Assembly (NCBI GenBank): GCA_022606135.1
Contig: JABYQN010000010.1
Span: 682,001 to 746,000, forward strand
Direction: 5' to 3'
Source: Fomes fomentarius
Lineage: Eukaryota; Basidiomycota; Agaricomycetes; Polyporales; Polyporaceae
Length of the DNA: 64,000 nt
This document shows, one piece after another, positions 48,194 through 57,240 of this stretch (positions are counted from its first letter, which is position 1; each line of letters starts with the position of its first letter). The position numbers were made by a program, and so were the translations under genes. Below the pieces are notes generated by a model that was not told where the DNA came from, did not search any database, and saw only the letters and a list, made by a program, of their open reading frames with translations.

Positions 48194-50494
48194 ATGTTCA
48201 CGACGACCTCTCTCCTATTCTCCCTCTGCGCACCATGCGCGTACGCGGCCTTCGTGGCTCCATCAAGACTGGATGTACCTGTCATCCTTGGCCGAAGTGG
48301 GAGGCCAATGTTTGGCGTAGGCATGGTACGTCTGCGTGTTTGAAACGGTCTTGTATCATCACAGTATTGATCCCCTTCATAGGGTACCCAGGGTGCCGGA
48401 CAGATCCAGCACTTCAACTTCACGCTCACGACCAGTCTTGGCTACACCTCTGTCGCAAATAAAGGATGTGCGGAATGCACCGACACGCCCACGTGAGTTT
48501 CTGTCTTGCAATGCCGTATGGATGTGTCCACCCATGAGAGTGAGATTGGAAGAATATGTCTTGAGGGTCCAAGTTCCCCCGTCGACAGCAGACCTACTCC
48601 GGTCCCTTTGCAGACTCGACGTTGACAGTTTTAATGTAGTAGCAGTGTTTCTGCCTGACAGCGGCGCTACAGTTGACACACCTGTCTCATGGCGCCATAC
48701 TGTTCAGTTCATCCCGCATATATGCACTTGTCTGATCATCTGACTGGTGACTGATAAATCTTATAGATACGACCTCTCCCTCTCGTCAGATGCTCGGACT
48801 TTGAGCGGACAACCTGTGATGTCCCTTGGAGCGGGGAAGTTCGGCGGTCAACTCATGAAGGAGAACTGTACCTTGAACACCCAGCAAGGGGAACCTTGGG
48901 CGTATACCAATCAGACGAGTAAGTATCTGTCAATCAGTTCCAGATGAACATGTTACTCATCTCAGCTCAGTCGTCCTAATGGACAGTCAGACGGATGGCT
49001 CGCCATTCCAGAACGGCATCTCAGGTGTCCTCGGACTAGGCACGCTCAAGAAGCCTTCTGGCGCCGCCAACTTCTCCGCCAACTTTGACGACGGCTTGTA
49101 CGGCCAGTACTATATTCGTAATCCGGAGGCATCGAACTTCACCTTCGGCTTGGCGCTGAAGCCTTCTCCAGTAATCCCTAGCAACAGCAGCGATCTGTCT
49201 ATCGCCCCGGGCTCTGAGTCACTCGCAGATACCGATGCCGGTACTGTGCACTGGCTCCAGCCAGACGACTCGGCGTTCGAGCAGGACAAGGTTCAGTGGC
49301 GCACGGTGGAGAGCCCACCGGGGGCTACCTCGCAAACAACGAGCAGCCTGATTGGACGGTTAGCCTCGACGGTTGGTCGGCGACGATAGGAAACAACAAC
49401 GTCGGACAAAGTGGTGGCATTCTCGTAAACGTCGACCCGTACTACTCTGGTCTGTACCTTCCTGGCACGGCAGCGCGCCTCATCCGTAAGTCCCTCTCAA
49501 ACATTTTGCTGCGCGTCTCAAGCGCTGACCAGTGGCATGTTTCGTATTGCTCCTATGGCGCAGATGACGTGATCCCGGGCTCTGAGCAGGTGCAGAAGTC
49601 GACGATCTCGGGCCAGACAAACTCGTGGCATGTTCCCTGCAACACCGCACTGCAGTTCACCGTCACGATCGGCTCGCAGAAGTTCACCGTCGACCAGTCC
49701 CTCCTTGTCGTCAATCAGGGTGATGGGACGTGTATCAGCCTCATTGAGGGATTTACTGATTCCGCAGTGACGCAGTACATTTTTGGCCAGAACTGGCTCT
49801 CCCAGCTCTATGTGTAAGTCGCATATCTCGCGTCAAATTCCTTCTTGTTCCCCTCTGATACTGTTACTTGGCAACACGACACTGACCCGTCCGCCCGCAC
49901 AGCATCTTCAACATCCCCAGAGATGGTGACGCACAAGTCGCCTTTGCGCCGCGCAGCGTCTCCTCCGCACGTTCGCGCGACATCGGCGCTATCGTCGGGG
50001 GCACAGTCGGCGGTGTTGCAGGCGTCGTTGCACTGGGTCTCATCGCGTTCTACTTCATCCGCAGAAGACAGGACAACACGTTCTTCAAGCGCGCTGTGGA
50101 GCTCGAGGAGGAACACAAGGTCGCGAGCACCGTCGAGCCATACACCTTCGGCGGGGGCAGCCTGCCGTCGCCCACATACCAGAATGCTCCGCCCCAAGGT
50201 GTGCAGTACGCTGGGTATGCAGCGTCGTCCGTCTCGGGCTCGGGGCTGGGATACGCGTCGCCCCTGGTGTCTCCGGGTTACCCGCTCCTCGCACATGCAC
50301 AGGATGCGGGCCCGGCGCAGTTGCCGCCAACATATGAGGAGGCGAGTGAGAGTGGCGCGTCGTCTGCGCCCGTGTATCCTCGGGAGAAACAGGGGTACCG
50401 CCAGGAGACGTTGATGAGTGTGAGTGAGGGTGGCCCGAGTGCGCCGACGACGCCGAACCAGCATACATCGTTCTCGGGGTCGAACGCCGTGTAA
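48194..50494 (+). CDS. Membrane-anchored pepsin-like protein lacking catalytic motifs
   Basis: Exons 48194-48325, 48383-48492, 48767-48918, 48971-49485, 49564-49813 and 49903-50494. About 583 residues if one missing G at 49320-49324 is allowed for; without it the frame breaks after WRTVESPPG. It opens with a signal peptide (MFTTTSLLFSLCAPCAYA) and has the pepsin A1 layout: FNFTLTTSLGYTSVANKGC aligns with the first active-site strand but has TTSLG where active enzymes have DTGSG; the flap and body follow; the second site reads VNVDPYYSGLYLP in place of DTGxSG; CNTALQFTVTIGSQKFTVDQ and FGQNWLSQLYVIFNIP match the C-terminal lobe. A single helix IGAIVGGTVGGVAGVVALGL then RRRQ anchors it, with a ~150-residue proline/serine/tyrosine-rich tail containing PPTYEEA. 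It is probably a cell-surface protein with a binding rather than a cleaving role. Confidence 0.78.
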
Positions 50495-51412
50495 ACGGGC
50501 GCGCATGCTTGGAATTTTTGTGTAGATACGGCTTTTTCGTGTTTGGATCCTATCTCTATTTACGATGAAGGAGAGGCGTGACATCGATCGCTTTTGGTGG
50601 TGCATGTATCCAGTAGCTCTCTCTCTCGAATGTCACATGATCATATCCTGCGTATTGATCGCTGATATACTCGTTGTCGGTATCGGTCGTACATTGGGCT
50701 CTCAAATTCACGGTTTTTCGTACGATCTACTTCATCGACTGTTGGTGGTGTAGTACGTTCCTCAAGTTCGCTCTCTCCTGACAAGACGTTAATTATTTGC
50801 GTTGGTAGTTCACTTCTAATTCTCAATACATGGGAGACTCGACGGGCGGTACTCCCCGTCGCCGATCGGGGTAAACCTGAGTGGTACTATCTGCATGAAC
50901 ATCCTGCACTGTCAGATTGCTGGAAGATGAATAAGGATGTACTCAAGCGGAGCTCGCGTCGCTCGAGAAGCTCGCTCGGTTACAATCGCTCATACAGTAG
51001 AAGATGCTAGCAAAGTCAGCACTCGCACGTACTAGAGGCCATCTGGCCTGGAGGCTGACTAGTGCTGACTAGTGACGGTGCATGCTTGGTCTGTCGGAAG
51101 CTTGCGGACGCTCTCGAAACCGTCGGCGATGTGTAAGGACTCGGCCCTCAGGTGGAGCTCGCGTCGTTGGAGAAGCCCGGTTGAGTATGTGGGTATTGTG
51201 CAGTCCGCGTGGTACTACTCGATTGCCGAAGGACGAGTCACTGGTGTAGCCTACAGTGGAAATTGGAGGTTCAAGTTGGCAAGCGAGCGCAGCCTTTCCC
51301 GGACAGAACCTCCGAGTTATATAAAACTCAGCTGCTCGTCAATGCCTCTCGCCACCAGCCTGAATTCGGGTTCGAGTGATTCATCATAACGCAAAACCTA
51401 CCTCAGAAGACA
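50495..51412. other. Intergenic region with repeats upstream of the dehydrogenase pair
   Basis: An imperfect direct repeat of about 30 bp, built on GGAGCTCGCGTCG, occurs at 50949-50981 and 51153-51182. CTGACTAGTG is repeated twice in tandem at 51055-51074. The region carries the terminator of the pepsin-like gene and the promoter of the first dehydrogenase. No gene is seen. Confidence 0.5.
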
Positions 51413-52306
51413 ATGTCGCAGAACATCCTCATCCTCGGCGGCCATGGCCAAATCGCACAGCACTTGACGTCGATCCTGCTCTCCCGCACTGGTTACACGG
51501 TGACGTCCGTCATCCGCGACCAGGCGCAGGCGGCGACGATCACAAAGTTGGGTGAGGGCAAGCAGGGCCAGCTCCATGTCCTCGTCTATAGCCTCGAGGA
51601 CGTCAAGAGCGAGCAGGATGCACGCAAAATCATAGATGAGGTCAAGCCGACCTGGGTGATCTTCAGCGCTGGTGAGATCTTCGAGGCTGCATTTCGACGG
51701 TGTCTCCGATGATAGATGACCGGAACTCACCACCTCCATCCCCATCCCTCCGCAGGTGCCGGCCAGAACGGGGGACCCAACGGCAGTCGCTACTACGCCG
51801 TCGACCGCGACGCGGCGAAGCACTTCATCAGCGCGTCCGTGCACACGCCGACGGTGACCGCCTTCCTCCTCGTCTCGTACAACTCCTCCCGGCGCAGCAA
51901 GCCGAGCTGGTGGAGCGACGCCGAGTGGGCGTACGCGACCAAGCTCAACACGGAGATCCTGCCGCAGTACGCCGAGGCGAAGATCGCGGCGGACGAGCAC
52001 TTTGCCGCGCTCGCGCACAAGCGCGGCGCCGGCTTCAGGGCCATCTCATTGAGGCCGGGATGGTTGACGACCGAGCCCGCGCGGGGCGTCGAGCTGGGGA
52101 AGACGGGCAGCAGTCAGGCCAAGGCGAGCAGGGAGGCGGTCGCGAAGACGGCGGCGGCGGTGTTGGAGAGTGGGTACAAGGGCGGCTGGTTGGAGTTGTT
52201 GGACGGGGAGGAGGACATCAAGGCGGCGGTTGAGAGGGTTACGAGGGAGGGGGTCGATGCGTTTGAAGGCGAGGACACCGAGCGGATCTACAGGTTGGCG
52301 GACTGA
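51413..52306 (+). CDS. Atypical short-chain dehydrogenase, NAD(P)-binding (tandem copy 1)
   Basis: Two exons, 51413-51671 and 51756-52306, 269 residues, joined in phase through an 84-nt intron. The start MSQNILILGGHGQIAQHL gives the Rossmann strand and a glycine-rich GxxGxxA loop typical of NAD(P)-dependent epimerase/NmrA-like atypical SDRs. Further on come the strand KPTWVIFSAGAG, FLLVSYNSSRRSKPSWW, the active-site-like Y-x-x-x-K in PQYAEAKIAADEHF, and FRAISLRPGWLTTEPARG, where the family binds substrate. Ends with EGEDTERIYRLAD. No signal peptide or membrane helix, so cytosolic. Substrate unknown. The next gene is a close duplicate with the same intron position. Confidence 0.88.
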
Positions 52307-52935
52307 GAGTCTGTTGAATGCCAGGGCACTGGCAGATCAGAACATGTACTATTGTCTTCAGAAGCTGTGAATCAGAATACCTCGCGATCTGAGCACCTGC
52401 TGTTCCATACATACGGAATGTTCGGAGTATTATCCTGCTGCTCAACGGAATGATGGCCAGAACTACTGAAGCATCGAAAGACAGACGTCGTTCCCGCCCC
52501 TCTTGAATCGTAGGCCACACCGTTCTTGAGGTATGTGTGTATTCACAGTTGATGCATTCATGCATAAGAAACACAAATACATGGTGATGATGTCAGATGC
52601 CTTCTCTTAATCCGTCTCCTACCAGCTTGTTTGCGGAGATCCCAACACTGAATCTCAGTTGGAGTGATACTCGAATACTCGTCATGGCCGATCGGACAAG
52701 CGGGTGGGTCGTCCGGAGATGAGTAAGAATAAGATTTACTATCCTTTGGTGCAGCTCGTGTTGCTCCAGAAGGCCACGGTCGCTCGAGAAGGTCAGTCAC
52801 ATATTGCGCAATCTGCCCAGAACGTCGTATAAAGCGATCACTTCGGATTCATTCATACCTCTCACCTTTACCCTTCGTGTCTTGCCTCGCATTTCTCGGA
52901 CACACCGTGACAACGTCTGCTACAACTAGTTTGTC
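52307..52935. other. Intergenic region between the two dehydrogenase copies
   Basis: It holds the terminator of copy 1 and the promoter of copy 2. I see no gene and no strong similarity to the upstream region of copy 1. Confidence 0.5.
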
Positions 52936-53808
52936 ATGTCGCAGCACATCCTCCTTCTAGGCGGTCATGGCAAGATCTCGCAGCTCTTGACGCCCATCCT
53001 GCTCTCGCGCTCTTATGCTGTGACGTCAATCATCCGTGAACAGGCGCAGGTCGCGACCATCGCGAAACTGGGCGAGGGACAGCCGGGCAAGCTCAACGTG
53101 CTCGTCCGTAGCTTGGAGGAAGTCAAGAGCGAGCGGGATGCACGCAGCATCATAGACGAAGTCAAGCCGAGCTGGGTCATCTGGAGTGCTGGTATGTCGC
53201 CGGTCCTCAGCCCGCCGCACGCATCCTGAACAGGTTAACGACGACTCAATCCCCTTCTCGCAGGTGCTGGCGGGAAAGGTGGGCCTAGTCGCACATACGC
53301 CATCGACCGCGACGCCGCGCAGCACTTCATCGCCGCCTCGGCGCACACGCCCTCCATCTCCGCCTTCCTCCTCGTCTCCTACCTCGGCGCCCGGCGGAAC
53401 AAGCCCAGCTGGTGGAGCGACGCCGAGTGGGCGCACGCCGTCAAAGTCAACACCGAGATCCTCCCGCACTACGCCGAGGCCAAGATCGCCGCGGACGAGT
53501 ACCTCGCCGCCTTCGCGCACAAGCGCGGCGCCGGGTTCAGAGCCATATCTTTGCGGCCCGGTGAGCTGACGCTGGACCCGGCTGGTGGTGTGGAGCTGGG
53601 GAGGACGAAGAGGAGTGAGGGGAAGGTGAGCAGGGAGGCGGTCGCGAAGGCGGCGGTGGAGGTGTTGGAGAGTGGGTATCCTGGAGGATGGCTTGATCTG
53701 CTCGATGGGGAAGAGGACATCAAGGCGGCGGCGGAGAGAGTGACAAGGGAGAAGGTCGATATATTTGAGGGAGAGGATGCAGAGAGGATTTACAAGTTGG
53801 CGGACTGA
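52936..53808 (+). CDS. Atypical short-chain dehydrogenase, NAD(P)-binding (tandem copy 2)
   Basis: Exons 52936-53191 and 53264-53808, 266 residues. It closely follows copy 1 throughout: MSQHILLLGGHGKISQLL with the cofactor-binding glycine loop, VKPSWVIWSAGAGG, AFLLVSYLGARRNKPSWW, the Y-x-x-x-K motif in HYAEAKIAADEYLAA, FRAISLRPGELTLDPAGG and a C-terminus EGEDAERIYKLAD. The intron splits the same glycine codon as in copy 1 (72 nt here). Small changes near the active site (GWLTTEP versus GELTLDP) may mean different substrates. Both copies keep an open frame and the motif residues, so both look functional. Confidence 0.88.
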
Positions 53809-54220
53809 GGTCCGTTGTGCCGACGGACAAGCGTAAAGGTAAAGAATGTCTCCAAGTGTACTGTTGTCAGATGACGTCTTTGTGCCATACCATCAAGTCT
53901 GCTTTCGAAAGTGGCACCTGTTGTCTCGCATCCGGGAGTCAAGGTCGAGCCTTGGGGAAGTTCCGCATGTTAACCATGTCATTTATACCACGAATACTCC
54001 TTCTATACCTCAGTGACTGAGTTGGTTGTCCTTTGATCGACTTTGGCTGAGTCGGATATCTGAACTTATGCGAGTTGATCTAAGGACGACGAAAATGTAC
54101 CCAAAGGACTCAGTCTCTTCGACACGAGCAAGTAATGTGAAATTAAGCGAGTGATTGAGAATATGTTATACGAGCGCGAACTAGAGGCGATCCGCTTGTG
54201 ACAGTAGTATACTACAACTG
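53809..54220. other. Convergent intergenic region
   Basis: It lies between the 3' ends of dehydrogenase copy 2 (+) and the HNH-like gene (-). Terminators are expected; nothing else is seen. Confidence 0.5.
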
Positions 54221-55773
54221 TCACTGGTCCTCTTCAATATCTACATCATCGTCTGACACTACGTCCCAGCCTTCCATGTCTCGCTCGGACGCGGTTGAAC
54301 CGACGACTTGCCGCACTTGAGGATGTACTCTTCGCTCAAGCGCAGTATCCGCGGTGTGTCCACATGGCAGCCGAATCCCATTGACAGGACGTCAGGCGGG
54401 TGCTCGACTTCTGGCACTGCCCAACAAATTAGATTATGTCCGCCAAGGTGGTCGAAGATGACGTACACTTATGGATTAAGGGGAATCGTTGAACGAACGT
54501 TTCCTTCCAGTGCCTTTCGTCGGGTATGAATTCAAGCTTGTCTGACTGGGCGGAGAGGTTGTCTTGTGGGGCTCCGGCTACAGGAAAAGACCCCATCAGC
54601 AACTGCAGACTGCATGCTGGGGGGACATTGACGTACACTGCGTGGCAGACTGTTCAGCGTCGGAGTCTGCATCATCAGTCGTTGAGCTGTTGCAGCTGTG
54701 GCAGTTCCTCTCGTACTCCTCTTTAGCCTTCTCTAAACATTGCCTCATGTCCAAAACCGACTTGGGAATCGGAAAAGAGCGCCCCAGTGTAGCCAAGTTA
54801 GGATATAGCAGATGTTTGATGTTATACGCGAAGCGTGCGTAGAGAAACTGTGTGGCCACGCGAGGGTGCATGAAGACCAATCGCCGATGGAGGAGCTGTG
54901 CCTAATCGAGCTCATTCCCAAACGTATGCCACATACCGACCTCCTTCGGTGGGATAAAAGACGAAGTTATGTCGGTCCATGCAGGCACGAACATCGCTTC
55001 GTAATGTGACTCCGTTTGCGACGTCATTGATGCTAAGATTGCGGGAAAGGCTGAACTGGTCCATGTTGTTTCCTAGGAACCAGTCCAACTGGTCCCGAGG
55101 GACGAGACGAGCATTTTTGGGTTCTGTATGGGTTTAAGTCAGATTAGGAATAATCGCTTTTGTCAACGGAGAACGGGTTAAAGAGGATAACATACCAGAG
55201 AAGAAGTGGGTGACGATACAACGTTGGTCCTGGGCCGTCACCGCATTTGACATTGCCGACGCCTCGGACGTTGTCCATACCAGACACGCCGCGAACTGCT
55301 CGATCGTCATGTTCCGCGTCCAATGTGCGGGCATTGTCTTGGGGAATACCCACGACGCGAATTCGGTAACGACTGGATACTGAGTAGTGAGACCAGGAGA
55401 ACGAGCAAGATGGTAATAATACGGCCCCGTTCGATATTCGGGTCGGCGTTGGGCAATGCGAGATTGCCTTCCCGATCAGTTGCGAGGAATCCTTCTTCAT
55501 TGTTCGTGATGATGCGACACGCGTCTTGGGCGACACTACGGTTGACACCAAACCGGCCGCCAAGGGAATCAAAGGCGGGGAGAGAAAAGAGAATGCGGTC
55601 GTAACCGGGATGTAAGAGTACGACGGTGCCGCGGGGCTGGACGTCGTCGGAAGATGGCGGTTGTAGCTCCTCTAGAGCGGGGGCGGGGGGTAGAAAACCT
55701 CGACGGCGGTGCGAGGCTGGATACCAGAATGCGGTGATTGGGGACCCTCATTGACAGGAACCGGTGAAGACAT
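54221..55773 (-). CDS. HNH-nuclease-like protein, degenerate active site, frame-broken as assembled
   Basis: Resembles the basidiomycete HNH-nuclease-domain family: an N-terminal part (HPGYDRILFSLPAFDS, YPVVTEFASWVFPKTMPAHW), then a domain with AVTAQDQRCIVTHFF, NARLVPRDQLDWFLGNNMD, INDVANGVTLRSDVRACMD and NFVFYPTEGG, and an ATQFLYARFAYNIKH segment. Placed exons: 55773-55196, 55123 to about 54940, one ending at 54637, 54577-54467 and 54416-54221. Family members normally have His in A-H-L-V-P and in LRSDLHxLFD; here they are Arg and Arg/Ala, so metal binding and cleavage are doubtful. Three single missing bases are needed to keep the frame, at about 55679-55690, 55440-55442 and 54300-54320. With them the protein ends in an acidic tail (MEGWDVVSDDDVDIEEDQ) and exon phases agree. 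The join between exons 2 and 3 is unresolved. Cellular role unknown. Confidence 0.6.
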
Positions 55774-57240
55774 TGTTCTCGCGCTCAGTGCTCCAAGCGA
55801 GTAAAGTTTCGAAGAGTGACCGTCGGCGCACCGACGCGGCTTGGGCTTCGAGGTGATGAGTCTGGATTTCGGATGTCGGTTCGTCGATATCACGGAAAAG
55901 GGGTTGTCAGACTCGAGAATGAGTAGGGAAAACCTTGGACGTCGCGCACAATCCCCGGGTTCTATATACTCTGTACACTATAGGAGCTATGAATACTAGA
56001 AGTCAAGCTGTGTATGATAAAGGAGATGTCAAGTACGTAGCCGACCGGGAAAGCGGGAGTGGAGTTGACGCCGGTGGCGCCGGCTATCCGAATGTCCGAA
56101 AGTGGAAGTCCTAGCGCTCGTCCTTACAGCCTAGCGAGCAGATAGAAGTCTTTGAGAAAGAGGTCTCTTGAACACCGTGACTCGTGAGTGAGGCGACCAC
56201 ACCAACATAGCCAGCAACAATAAGTGAGTGAGAAAGAGGTTTGTTGCCTGTCGTTCACCAGGAGAGGTCGCCGCGCAATAGCACAAATGCCACGGATGTT
56301 CCCGAAAAGGCAATGGCTCGTCACGGCCCGAAGGGCAGGCTGCCGACGTAGTCTCATACCACGCGGAGGGTCTTGTGTCAACATCCTGGGTTTACTAGGA
56401 GCATGGGGGGTACAAGAGTGGACAAGTCTCCGCTCCTGAGAGGCTCCTGACGATCTGCTTGAGAAAGCGCACGGAGAGGGCCAACAGTAATAATACCCGC
56501 AGGCTCAGCAGACCATCACGCAGAAAGCGGCGGACATCATGGTAAGAGAGTCCAACCGTGCCATCCGTGACGAGCGCCTGCCAGTCGTGAACGCCCTTGA
56601 GGTGTCTTCAACTTGCGACGACACGGAGTAGGCTATAGCTTGGAGTGCAGCGATAATAGGAGTCATCGAGTCTCAGTCATGTACAACTATTCGGGTCTAC
56701 CGACCATATCAAATGTTTCTTTATTGCGGTAACAATCAACATCAATCCAGCTACTAGTGATGACGCCACCCTTGATGCTCCTACATCAGCGTGGATGGCT
56801 GATACAAGCCCCTCCCACGTTTACCGTGTGAGGAATTTGTGTCGAACCTACCTGCCGACGGACAAGGTGCAAGGGTAGAGAATGTCCCCGAGAATCTGTT
56901 GTCTCGCATCCGGGAGTAGTTCCATGGCATGGCGATACCAGCACTGTTCCCAGAGATTGCCCGTCTCGATTTCTCAGTGCAGGCACTCTGAACGAGGTTC
57001 GCAATAAAATACAGTCCAGGCCGCAGCACTCGAGCCAAACAAGCTCCATACGTTTGAACAAAAAGCCGAGAGCAAATCGAAACACAAACACAAACATAGA
57101 TGCGGATGCGTAGCGTAAAACAGTCCCTGCCTTCGATAATTCCAATTCCATCCCATCCCATCCCATCCCATACTACCACCACCTTTCCTTCGAGATACTA
57201 CCATCTACCTTCTCTCCCTCGAGATTCAACGCCAACCCAG
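55774..57240. other. Intergenic region between the HNH-like and ADAM genes
   Basis: It has the promoter of the HNH-like gene on the left and the terminator of the ADAM gene on the right. Short frames only; ATCCC tandem repeats at 57146-57171. No gene is seen. Confidence 0.5.
57146..57171. repeat. ATCCC pentanucleotide tandem repeat
   Basis: About five copies of CATCC/ATCCC in perfect tandem, just beyond the 3' end of the ADAM gene. Confidence 0.9.

Noticed and set aside
49808..50605. Open frame of 265 codons on the minus strand opposite the pepsin-like gene
   Set aside because: It is the antisense shadow of the GC-rich last exon; its translation is arginine/leucine-rich with no motif, while the plus strand has a clear membrane protein tail.
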